Positions 6,611 to 13,510 of a DNA stretch of 17,848 nucleotides are shown in pieces (position 1 is the first letter of the stretch; each line of letters opens with the position of its first letter). A program made the position numbers and the translations under genes. The notes under the pieces are model-generated. The model had not been told where the DNA came from and ran no database searches. It saw only the letters and a list, made by a program, of their open reading frames with translations. The stretch lies in NCBI GenBank assembly GCA_900765525.1, contig CAAFRY010000048.1, positions 1-17,848 on the forward strand. Direction: 5' to 3'. The DNA is from an uncultured Blautia sp. (GTDB lineage: Bacteria; Bacillota; Clostridia; Lachnospirales; Lachnospiraceae).

Positions 6611-6621
6611 GAGGAATGAAA

Positions 6622-6800
6622 ATGAGCAGAATGGTTGATATGACAAAGGGAAGACCAACCAGGCAAATGCTGCTGTTTGCCCTTCCTTTAATTGCCGGCA
6701 ATATAGGACAGCAGTTATATATGGTAGTGGACGCTGTCATTGTAGGGCGAGGCGTAGGCGTGGAGGCCCTGGCGGCGGTAGGCGCCACAGATTGGATGTT
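6622..6800 (+). pseudogene. 5' fragment of a MATE-family efflux pump
   Basis: The first ~59 codons of a MATE (multidrug and toxin extrusion) transporter: MSRMVDMTKGRPTRQMLLFALPLI, then GNIGQQLYMVVDAVIVGR and VEALAAVGATDW, which is the standard first helix, loop and start of helix 2. Intact members continue for about 440 residues. Here homology ends at about 6798 and the frame runs on, antisense to the end of the FtsX-type permease gene, to a stop at 6945. The start at 6622 has AGAGGA 6 nt upstream; an ATG at 6616 is also in frame but too close to that site. The remaining ten or so helices are missing, so no function is expected. The junction abuts the permease stop at 6805. Confidence 0.82.
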
Positions 6801-6804
6801 CCCA

Positions 6805-9369
6805 TCAAGAATCCGCTTCCCTAAGCCTTTCTACCAAACTTTGCTTTTCCAAATTCTTAAAGCAGATATAAGGAATGACAATGGCAAAAACAAGGAGGAT
6901 TGGCGTGCAGATGGCCAAAGGCAAAAGGGTGAAATGGAAGGTTGAGGTCCACTCCTCTGCCACCATCATTCTGACGCCTACGGCCACAGCCAGGGTGCCT
7001 AATACATAGGAAGCCAGAAGGGTGCTGCCAGCGTAATACAAGCCTTCGTCAATAAGCATACGCCGAAGCTGTCTTTTTGTCATACCTATGCTTTGTATCA
7101 TGGCAAATTCTTTTCTCCTGGACACAATAGCCGTTACCATGGAATTGATAAAATTCAGGATACCAACCAAAGCGATAATAAGGCTGATGGCAAATCCCAT
7201 AACCGTATTGGCCCGTGTCTGTTCTTTATAATGCTCCACCAGGGTGGACTTGCAGGTGTAGTTCAGGCTTTTATCCTCTTTTTCCCGATAATTCTCCAGC
7301 ATTTCCTCTGTCTGGGAATAACTGCTTTCCTCTACATTGAAAAACAATTTTCGCAGGGTATTCTCCGGATACATTTTACGGAAAGTTTCTGCCGGAAGGT
7401 AGAAAGAAAGAAAATTTTCTACATCACTGTTTTTTCCTTCTGTAATAGTAGGTATTTTCTCTACAATTCCCATTACCTCATACTGTTTTTCTCCTAATTC
7501 CACCACATCACCTACAGAATAGGTAGGCTGTGTTTCCTCCTCACCTGCCTCTGTTCCGGAAGCAGCCTCCACAACAACATAATCCCCGGACAAGAATTTT
7601 TCTTTATCAAAATTTCCATCTACCATCCAGTTATCCCGTTCAAAGGTATCTAGTATAAGGCCGTCAATACCGTAAAGAACAGATGTACACCGGCCGCTCT
7701 CAATCATATCCCCATAGCTTTCCGCCAGCCCTGCATCTGTGGCCTCAATGTAAGCCAATCTGTCCTCTGCATTATAATAGGTTTGAATATTTTCCAAAGC
7801 AGAGTCCCCGATTTCATGGGTAAATACCTGGGAGTATAGATTTCCTTCTGCTTCCAGACCCGGAAGCTGCCGGATATTCTCTACCAACTTAGGAGAAATC
7901 GTGGTGCCGTAAGGATTATAGGTTCCGAATACCGAAGAGATAGAGCTGTCCTCCACCTCGTAATCACTGATTACCTTCTGGCTCATATATTTGTCTAGGT
8001 CAAAGCTGGCGTTTTTTGCATAGATACAGGACAGCAGCACCAGTCCCAGGGTCAAAGAGCAGATAACGGTCACTGTCCGTTTCTTATTTCTCCCCAAGTT
8101 AGCCAGAGCCATTTTAGAAATCCTTGCCCCCTCTGTGGTTTTCTTGATTTTCTTTTTACCTGCAGTCTGGGCATCTGTATACCGCAAAGCCTCCATGGGA
8201 GAGACCTTTCCGGCGATTTTAGCCGGTTTTTTGCAGGAAATCAGCACGGTTAAATAAGCAAACAGAGCAGAACCTATAAAAACATAAGGATTTACCGATA
8301 CTTTTGCCTTCTCTGTGGTTCCGGTAATCATAAAAGGAGTCAAAACAGCTCCCAGAAAATAGCCTGTCAAAAGTCCCAGAGGGATTCCCATAAGAGAAAG
8401 ACGGTTGGCCTGTCCGTACAGGATTTTCTTTATCTGCTTTCTGGAAGCTCCCAGAGTTTTCAGTCTGCCGTAAAACCGAATATCACTGGCAACAGAAATC
8501 TGAAAAATATTATAGATAATCAGATAACCGCTGGCAAAAACCAGTACCATACAGATAGCCATAGGAATCACTTCACGGATAATATTCTGGTTCATGGTAG
8601 ACTCATAGGCCATATTGACGGAAAGTGAAGCCTGGTTAAGACCAGTATCCGCTAATATCTGTTCTGCCTGCTGTTCCAGATTTTTATGGCTGTAAAGATT
8701 CAGGTGGAGCATTCCGGTTCCTAAAACCTGTCCCTTCTCCAACTGTTCCTCCTGCCGGATTCCTGCACACTCTTTTTTTACAAAAGCTTCTGATACCCAC
8801 GCCATACTTGCCATGGCTGCGTCATTTCCCTCCCAATAGCCGGAAAGGATAAAATGACCCTCCGTATATTCCTGGCTGTTTAAGTCTCTGCGCCACTGCA
8901 GGGTAATTTCCTGGCCGACTTTATAGGGCAGCCCCAGCTTATCCAGGGTAATGGTATCCAGGGCAATTTCATTTTCCTGTTCCGGCATTTTTCCGGTTGT
9001 GGGATAAGAAAATGCAGATTTTGCGTAATTTTCATCTCCGTACCGGATTTCTACCTGCCGCCCATTCAGCTCCTTATTCTCCCCAATGCCTATGACAATA
9101 CTTTTTCCCCAATCCCTGACCGATTCATGGGCCACAATTTTCTCCATGTCTCCCTCTGTGAGAGACCCAGAGCTTAAATGACTGTTATACCCTGCCTGCT
9201 GGAAATTCATATCCTGCATATTTTTTACCATGCTCTGAGACAGTACGAACAAGGAGGTAAACATCATGGCCGTAAGTATAATGGCAAAGATGGCCACCAG
9301 ATTCCGATTCCGGTTAGCCCGAAAGCTCCGGCTGCTTAAAGTTTTTTGGATGGATTTCTGTTTTTTCAT
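6805..9369 (-). CDS. MacB/FtsX-type ABC transporter permease
   Basis: Large permease of 854 residues. Membrane segments: about 24-46, then three at about 265-380 after a large extracytoplasmic domain (about 47-260), one at about 428-450, a second extracytoplasmic domain (about 455-735), and three at about 738-848. The two three-helix blocks each match an FtsX domain (…RFYGRLKTLGASRKQIKKILYGQ; …RRKEFAMIQSIGMTKRQLRRMLIDEG, with the conserved coupling-helix Gly). Such proteins work with a LolD/MacB-like ATPase to expel or remove peptides or lipoproteins by transmembrane mechanical force rather than classical channel transport. The ATG follows the ATPase stop by 11 bp with GGCGG between, so the two are coupled. 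The C-terminus looks complete although it ends at the truncated MATE gene. Confidence 0.92.
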   Translation of the reverse strand: MKKQKSIQKTLSSRSFRANRNRNLVAIFAIILTAMMFTSLFVLSQSMVKNMQDMNFQQAGYNSHLSSGSLTEGDMEKIVAHESVRDWGKSIVIGIGENKELNGRQVEIRYGDENYAKSAFSYPTTGKMPEQENEIALDTITLDKLGLPYKVGQEITLQWRRDLNSQEYTEGHFILSGYWEGNDAAMASMAWVSEAFVKKECAGIRQEEQLEKGQVLGTGMLHLNLYSHKNLEQQAEQILADTGLNQASLSVNMAYESTMNQNIIREVIPMAICMVLVFASGYLIIYNIFQISVASDIRFYGRLKTLGASRKQIKKILYGQANRLSLMGIPLGLLTGYFLGAVLTPFMITGTTEKAKVSVNPYVFIGSALFAYLTVLISCKKPAKIAGKVSPMEALRYTDAQTAGKKKIKKTTEGARISKMALANLGRNKKRTVTVICSLTLGLVLLSCIYAKNASFDLDKYMSQKVISDYEVEDSSISSVFGTYNPYGTTISPKLVENIRQLPGLEAEGNLYSQVFTHEIGDSALENIQTYYNAEDRLAYIEATDAGLAESYGDMIESGRCTSVLYGIDGLILDTFERDNWMVDGNFDKEKFLSGDYVVVEAASGTEAGEEETQPTYSVGDVVELGEKQYEVMGIVEKIPTITEGKNSDVENFLSFYLPAETFRKMYPENTLRKLFFNVEESSYSQTEEMLENYREKEDKSLNYTCKSTLVEHYKEQTRANTVMGFAISLIIALVGILNFINSMVTAIVSRRKEFAMIQSIGMTKRQLRRMLIDEGLYYAGSTLLASYVLGTLAVAVGVRMMVAEEWTSTFHFTLLPLAICTPILLVFAIVIPYICFKNLEKQSLVERLREADS

Positions 9370-9380
9370 GTAATCACCGC

Positions 9381-10046
9381 CTATTCTGCAATTTTTCCGT
9401 CTTCAATGTGAATGGTACGGTCCGCCTGAGCTGCAATTTCCGGATTATGGGTAATCATCACAATGGTCTGACCGAATTTTTCGCTGGTAACCTTTAAAAG
9501 ATTTATAACCTCGTCACTGGTTTTGCTGTCCAGATTTCCCGTCGGCTCATCTGCCAGAATAATGGCCGGCTTAGACGCCAAGGCCCTGGCTATAGCTACC
9601 CTCTGCTGCTGACCTCCGGATAAAGTATTTGGCATATGGTAAAGCTTCTTTTCCAGACCCAGCAGAGAAATAATCTCCTTTATAAATTTCTTGTCCGGCT
9701 TTTTCCCATCAAGCTGGATGGGCATGACAATATTTTCGTATACGTTCAGAATAGGCACCAGATTATAATTTTGAAAAATAAATCCAATACGCTGACGGCG
9801 GAAAACCGTCAGGTCATCCTCCTTTAACTTCCCAAGTTCGTAGTTTTCCACCCGGACAGTGCCGGATGTAGGGTTGTCCAAACCTCCCAGCATATTCAAA
9901 AGAGTGGACTTTCCAGAGCCGGAAGTACCTATAATCGCTACAAATTCTCCCTGCTCTATGGAAAGACTGACAGAATCTAAAGCCTTCACAAGGTTTGGCC
10001 CGGCTCCGTATTCTTTGGTTAAATTTTTTGTGACTAAAATACTCAT
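9381..10046 (-). CDS. ABC transporter ATP-binding protein, LolD/MacB type
   Basis: ATPase subunit of 221 residues, normal for this group. Walker A GTSGSGKST (40-48), Q-loop FQNYNL (Gln 92), signature LSGGQQQR (142-149), Walker B AIILADEPTGNLDS (161-174) and the switch His in MITHNPE are all intact. It energises the FtsX-type permease encoded 11 bp downstream. The start at 10046 has AGAGAGG about 9 nt upstream; an out-of-frame ATG lies between. A promoter at 10085-10112 and a LytTR-type direct repeat at 10125-10154 precede it, linking it to the regulator/kinase pair encoded upstream. The pair resembles transporters that protect against antimicrobial peptides; that role is inferred. Confidence 0.95.
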   Translation of the reverse strand: MSILVTKNLTKEYGAGPNLVKALDSVSLSIEQGEFVAIIGTSGSGKSTLLNMLGGLDNPTSGTVRVENYELGKLKEDDLTVFRRQRIGFIFQNYNLVPILNVYENIVMPIQLDGKKPDKKFIKEIISLLGLEKKLYHMPNTLSGGQQQRVAIARALASKPAIILADEPTGNLDSKTSDEVINLLKVTSEKFGQTIVMITHNPEIAAQADRTIHIEDGKIAE

Positions 10047-10084
10047 TTCCCATGACCTCTCTTTGCTTTTCTAAATTTGCCTTC

Positions 10085-10112
10085 ATTATATCCGGCTCTA
10101 AAAAAGATACAA
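10085..10112 (-). promoter_or_regulatory. Promoter of the MacB-like ABC operon
   Basis: Minus strand: TTGTAT (10107-10112), a 16-bp spacer and a perfect TATAAT (10085-10090). The poor -35 and short spacer suggest dependence on an activator, consistent with the direct repeat just upstream. Confidence 0.55.
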
Positions 10113-10124
10113 CGGAAAATGCGT

Positions 10125-10154
10125 AAACTAATATCCAGAGTGAAAAAACTAATA
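10125..10154 (-). promoter_or_regulatory. Predicted LytTR-type operator (direct repeat, 21-bp period)
   Basis: On the minus strand TATTAGTTT occurs at 10146-10154 and again at 10125-10133, separated by exactly 12 bp. Two 9-bp direct repeats with a 12-13-bp gap, placed just ahead of the -35, is the known site geometry of LytTR regulators such as AgrA and ComE. The second repeat ends 12 bp before the -35 of the ABC operon. A LytTR regulator is encoded about 1.4 kb upstream. Confidence 0.55.
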
Positions 10155-10174
10155 CATCTGATAAGAAGGCAAAC

Positions 10175-10237
10175 AAAACCGCTGTATTTAAGGTACCACA
10201 GCAGATTTCCTGCCTGTACACTTTAAATACAGCGGTC
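10175..10237 (-). terminator. Terminator of the LytTR/GHKL operon
   Basis: Just after the kinase stop on the minus strand, TTAAATACAGCGGT-type and AACCGCTGTATTTAA-type arms (inner copies at about 10222-10238 and 10176-10192) pair over about 17 bp with one mismatch. The hairpin is followed on the minus strand by TTTTGTTT. It separates the regulator operon from the ABC operon promoter. Being nearly symmetric, it could also stop opposite-strand transcripts. Confidence 0.65.
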
Positions 10238-10244
10238 TTGTGCT

Positions 10245-11528
10245 TTAAGGAAGAGGCAGCAGAATCTTCACGGCAAAGGTTCCCTCACCTTGCCGAAAGC
10301 TACATTGCCCTCCATGTTTTTCTACCGCATTTCTAATGTTTGGAATGCCGAACCCATGAAGAAAAGTATCCTCTTTATGGGTTCCCTGAATAGAAGAATA
10401 CTCTGAATTTGTATTGTTTTCCACCACCATAATCAGCATATCCCGGATGCGCTGGGCTCGCACTGAAATCAATCTCTGGTCTTTCGGCAGCTTTTCACTG
10501 GCTTCGATAGCATTGTCTATAGCATTTCCGAAAATGGTACTGATGTCCAGGGGAGTTAAAAAATCTATACCCTTAAAATCAGCCATAGCCGCAAAATCAA
10601 TCTGTTTTTCTCTGGCTTTTGCCGCCTTATCCTTTATGATAATATCCAGAAAATCGTTTCCCGTATGGACATAATCCTCATAATCTGCAATCTGTGTCTG
10701 CAGCTTTTCTGTCATTTGCCGACCTTCCTCTGTGTTCTGCTTTCCTTCCAGCACCAGCAAATGATTTTTCATATCATGATAGATGGACCGGACCCTTTCC
10801 TCGTCTTTGACACGCTCCTTATAATAATCCCTTTGGCTTTTGATTTCCTGCATACGGTAGGCGGCCGTAGTTGTGTCATAAATATAGGCTGCCAGATACA
10901 TGGAACCAAAGCTGGAAAAAATAGAGGCTCCGCAGATAGGATACACAATGGCAGTATCCTCAGGCATAAAATAAATTATGGTAAAAATCGCCACAAAAGA
11001 AGCCAATACCAGCATATCAATAATCAGCCACATCTTGGTATCCAGGTGGGAGGCTATTTTCGCCAGAAATTTCCGCAGGATAAGCCATGCTCCAATCCAG
11101 AAAAGCAGGCGCAGCAGCAGAGAAAGGGTATGAATAGCTGTGCTGATAAACATAAGTCTTGGAGAAGCCAGGGTTTCCTCGAAACCGGCTCCCGTTACTA
11201 TCTTAAAAATACGGCCTCCCACATCCATCATTAAATAGTTAATGGCAATGAGCGCCGGATAAAAAACCAGAAGCACAGATACCTTCTCCATAAGCTTCCC
11301 GTTGTAAAACAAAAGCACATAGATAAAAAATGCAATCATAGTCCCCAACAGGCTGGCCCCGTCATTTGAATATACAATACAGTCCGCCAAATATCCGCAT
11401 ATCAAAAAGGCCAGGATTTTTAAAATCAGGTTTTTCCGCAGAGGAAGAAAGGACTGAAGAATAAGGAAAAATACAAAGGCATAGCCCCAGGCCAGGAGAA
11501 AGGAAAGGACCTCAAATAAAGTTATCAT
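10245..11528 (-). CDS. GHKL-type (AgrC-like) sensor histidine kinase
   Basis: Membrane sensor kinase of 427 residues. The N-terminal half has about six hydrophobic segments (residues 5-28, 33-53, 60-78, 84-102, 128-152, 168-188, with another near 197-216), as in AgrC/VirS-type peptide receptors. A coiled linker leads to SIYHDMKNHLL with the phosphorylated His at about 251. The ATPase part has the N-box FGNAIDNAIEA (about 333-343) and glycine box GFGIPNIRNAV (about 392-402); the HATPase belongs to the GHKL class without the usual G2 box. The start at 11528 is the ATGA overlap with the regulator's TGA stop, with GGGGGA about 9 nt upstream. No AgrB- or AgrD-like gene is nearby, so the ligand is unknown. 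Confidence 0.92.
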   Translation of the reverse strand: MITLFEVLSFLLAWGYAFVFFLILQSFLPLRKNLILKILAFLICGYLADCIVYSNDGASLLGTMIAFFIYVLLFYNGKLMEKVSVLLVFYPALIAINYLMMDVGGRIFKIVTGAGFEETLASPRLMFISTAIHTLSLLLRLLFWIGAWLILRKFLAKIASHLDTKMWLIIDMLVLASFVAIFTIIYFMPEDTAIVYPICGASIFSSFGSMYLAAYIYDTTTAAYRMQEIKSQRDYYKERVKDEERVRSIYHDMKNHLLVLEGKQNTEEGRQMTEKLQTQIADYEDYVHTGNDFLDIIIKDKAAKAREKQIDFAAMADFKGIDFLTPLDISTIFGNAIDNAIEASEKLPKDQRLISVRAQRIRDMLIMVVENNTNSEYSSIQGTHKEDTFLHGFGIPNIRNAVEKHGGQCSFRQGEGTFAVKILLPLP

Positions 11529-12235
11529 AGGAAATTCCCCCAATAGGCGGTAAGCTTTTCCATAAATTCTTTCCGTTTAGGCTGGCTGATGGGAATGGTT
11601 TCCCCGGTAATCAGCTCTATATCCAGCTTTTTAATCCCCTTTACATAAAACAGGTTCACCATAAAGCTGGTGTGGCAGCGTACAAAATCCTGGTCCTTTA
11701 ATTCCTTTTCTATTTCCCTCATGCTTTTGTAACAGATAATGTTTTCCTGCTCTGTGTGAAACATCAGATTCCGGTTATAGGTCTCCACATAACGAATAGA
11801 TTTCAGGTCAACCCTGTATTTTCCACTGTCATTGGCTATCACCAGAAAAGGGCTGTCCGCCTTTTGCCTGCGTGCAATAAATTTATCCATTTCCGCTTTC
11901 AGCCGTACATACTTCATAGGCTTGATGATATAGCCGGAAGCCTGATATTTATATCCCTCCAGACCGTACTGGGTAAGGGTTGTGAGAAAAATAATTCCCA
12001 CGTTTTCATCTCTCTGACGGATATGCCTGGCGGCATGGAGCCCATTTACCATTTTCATGCGTATATCAAGAAAAATCAAATCAATGGTTGGGTCATACTT
12101 CTCAATCAATTCCATCCCGTCATAATAAGGGGTAATCTTGAAATCCCTGCCGTTTTCCCGGCTGTATCGGTTTAATAATTCCCTCAAATCATCCACAAAA
12201 TCTTTTTCATCATCGCAAATCGCTATATGCAGCAT
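11525..12235 (-). CDS. LytTR-family response regulator
   Basis: DNA-binding regulator of 236 residues. The receiver domain has CDDEKDF (Asp8/Asp9), phosphoacceptor Asp57 in LIFLDIRM, Thr in FLTT and Lys105 in IIKPMKY. The C-terminal LytTR domain (about 135-232) shows the characteristic strands IRYVETYNRNLMFHT, the conserved FVRCHTSFMVNLFYV and ISQPKRKEFME. LytTR proteins bind pairs of 9-bp direct repeats, and such a pair lies ahead of the downstream ABC operon (10125-10154). The start at 12235 has AGAGG 7 nt upstream. Translationally coupled to the GHKL kinase (4-bp overlap). Typical targets in the family are virulence, bacteriocin and competence genes; here the likely target is the adjacent transporter. 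Confidence 0.94.
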   Translation of the reverse strand: MLHIAICDDEKDFVDDLRELLNRYSRENGRDFKITPYYDGMELIEKYDPTIDLIFLDIRMKMVNGLHAARHIRQRDENVGIIFLTTLTQYGLEGYKYQASGYIIKPMKYVRLKAEMDKFIARRQKADSPFLVIANDSGKYRVDLKSIRYVETYNRNLMFHTEQENIICYKSMREIEKELKDQDFVRCHTSFMVNLFYVKGIKKLDIELITGETIPISQPKRKEFMEKLTAYWGNFL

Positions 12236-12252
12236 ACTGGTACCTCTTGTGG

Positions 12253-12299
12253 CAGGAGCTGTTGCATTAAATATTCTTAATTTAATGCGGCAGCCCCTG
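12253..12299. promoter_or_regulatory. Long hairpin in the LytTR gene leader
   Basis: A 20-bp stem (arms 12253-12272 and 12280-12299) with one mismatch and two G·U-type positions and a 7-nt loop. On the plus strand it is followed by TTATTTTTC, so it would terminate transcripts coming from the right-hand side of the LytTR gene's antisense. On the minus strand it lies in the leader, its near arm ending about 17 nt before the regulator ATG, and could influence translation or RNA stability. Confidence 0.55.
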
Positions 12300-12340
12300 T
12301 TATTTTTCTCATGATTTTGCTTTAGTCAAATCCAGGAATC

Positions 12341-12369
12341 ATTATACCAAAATTTATACCTTATCACAA
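12341..12369 (-). promoter_or_regulatory. Promoter of the LytTR/GHKL operon
   Basis: Minus strand: TTGTGA (12364-12369), a 17-bp spacer and a perfect TATAAT (12341-12346) with an upstream TGG (extended -10). Leader of roughly 100 nt, containing the hairpin at 12253-12299. Confidence 0.65.
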
Positions 12370-12374
12370 ATAGT

Positions 12375-12404
12375 TCTTTATATTATCTGGTCTTTATATT
12401 ATCT
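12375..12404. repeat. Tandem 16-bp direct repeat upstream of the LytTR promoter
   Basis: TCTTTATATTATCT occurs at 12375-12388 and again at 12391-12404 (period 16). It ends 6 bp above the -35 of the LytTR/GHKL promoter and lies between two divergent promoters. Possible binding site of an activator or of the operon's own regulator, though the period differs from the 21 bp seen at the ABC promoter. Confidence 0.5.
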
Positions 12405-12407
12405 TTG

Positions 12408-12445
12408 TTGACCCTCTTCCAAAAAACGGTCAATACCGCTATAAT
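12408..12445 (+). promoter_or_regulatory. Promoter and possible operator of the ABC-2 exporter operon
   Basis: A perfect TATAAT at 12440-12445 precedes the ATPase start by about 60 bp, but no good -35 lies 16-18 bp above it. The inverted repeat TTGACC (12408-12413) / GGTCAA (12428-12433) and the smaller CGGT-CAAT-ACCG (12427-12438) overlap the core promoter, suggesting control by a dimeric regulator. Confidence 0.45.
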
Positions 12446-12504
12446 GAAAACACAACACATTGCAGCCGGTCTATAAGCTGTTTAAAAGCACGGAGGATGT
12501 AAAA

Positions 12505-13410
12505 ATGGAATCTGTTATCAGCATTGAACGCTTAACGAAATATTATGGAAAGCATAAGGGAATAGAGAATCTTTCTCTGGATGTAAAAGAAGGGGAAATA
12601 TATGGATTTATCGGCCCTAACGGCTCAGGAAAAAGCACTACTATTCGTATTTTGCTGGGCCTCCTTTCACCAGACCAAGGCACTGCCAAACTCTTCGGTA
12701 AAACCGCAGGCCCGGGGAAAAAGGAAATTTTAAAACGAATAGGCTATATGCCTTCTGAAGCTTCTTTCTACAGTAACATGAAAGTAGAAGATATTCTCCG
12801 CCTCTCTGCCCGGCTCTACGGTCAGAACTGCCGGAAAACTGCCTTAGAATTATGCCAGCGATTAAAACTGGATACAAAAAAACCTGTAAATCAGCTTTCA
12901 CTGGGAAATCGAAAAAAAGTCAGTATTGTCTGTGCCTTCCAGCATAATGCTGATTTATATATTCTAGACGAGCCAACAAGCGGTCTGGACCCTCTCATGC
13001 AAAAGGAATTCTTTTCTATTGTAAAAGAAAAGAACAAGGCAGGGGCTACTATTTTCCTCTCTTCCCATATTTTGACAGAAATTCAGCGGTATTGCCAAAA
13101 AGCCGCTATGATACGGGAAGGAACTGTTATCCTGGAGGATGAAGTATCCAACATCTGCCGCACTTCTGCCAAAAGGGTTACTATTTCCGGTATTTCTTCT
13201 CTGGATTTAATGTCTCTGGATAAAAAAGACTTTTTTGCCGGACTTTCGCTGTCCCGTCTCCGTCATGAAGAGAATTCCATCAGCTTTTTATACCAGGGAA
13301 AAATTCCGCCTTTGCTGCGGGCCTTGGAAAATCTTCCTATAGAAGACTTGACTATTGTGGAGCCTGATTTGGAAGAGATTTTTCTCCACTTTTATGAAGA
13401 TACAAAATAA
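12505..13410 (+). CDS. ABC transporter ATP-binding protein (BcrA/YtrB-like)
   Basis: ATPase subunit of 301 residues for an ABC-2 type exporter. Walker A GPNGSGKST (37-45), signature LSLGNRKK (131-138), Walker B LYILDEPTSGLDP (151-163) and switch His in LSSHIL are present. The Q-loop position reads YMPSEASFYS, without a canonical Gln, as often seen in this branch. The C-terminal ~80 residues form the extension usual for bacitracin-exporter-like ATPases. The start at 12505 (MESVISIERL) has GGAGG 8 nt upstream, whereas the longer frame from 12460 has none. The permease follows 100 bp downstream, with copy C of the dispersed palindrome in the gap. Likely exports an antimicrobial or lipid-like compound; substrate unknown. 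Confidence 0.93.
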   Translation: MESVISIERLTKYYGKHKGIENLSLDVKEGEIYGFIGPNGSGKSTTIRILLGLLSPDQGTAKLFGKTAGPGKKEILKRIGYMPSEASFYSNMKVEDILRLSARLYGQNCRKTALELCQRLKLDTKKPVNQLSLGNRKKVSIVCAFQHNADLYILDEPTSGLDPLMQKEFFSIVKEKNKAGATIFLSSHILTEIQRYCQKAAMIREGTVILEDEVSNICRTSAKRVTISGISSLDLMSLDKKDFFAGLSLSRLRHEENSISFLYQGKIPPLLRALENLPIEDLTIVEPDLEEIFLHFYEDTK

Positions 13411-13421
13411 ACATGCCCTCA

Positions 13422-13452
13422 GTATACAAGGGGCGTTTGGTCCTCTGTATCC
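13422..13452. repeat. Dispersed palindromic repeat, copy C (31 bp)
   Basis: GTATACAAGGGGCGTTTGG and so on: 26 of 31 positions match copy B read on the opposite strand. The flanks CCTCAG/CTAAGG also pair partly. It lies in the gap between the ABC ATPase and permease genes; there is no T-run, so it is not an obvious terminator. Confidence 0.75.
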
Positions 13453-13510
13453 TAAGGACAGGGAAATACGAAAATAAAAACTTAGAACTCAATGAAAAGG
13501 AGGATACAAG

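Larger units (their letters stand above)
6271..6621. other. Noncoding stretch between acyP and the MATE fragment
   Basis: About 350 bp between divergent genes. It holds the acylphosphatase promoter and leader (to 6401), a weak AT-rich hairpin (6455-6485), and the nested inverted-repeat structure (6520-6610) that forms the leader of the truncated MATE gene. No ORF here resembles a protein. Confidence 0.6.

Noticed and set aside
6622..6945. Intact 107-codon MATE-derived protein
   Set aside because: Only about 59 codons are MATE; the rest is antisense to the permease gene and encodes no membrane helices.
12374..12404. Two-copy 16-bp repeat as a CRISPR remnant
   Set aside because: Only two AT-rich units with a 2-bp gap, no spacer-length sequence and no cas genes.
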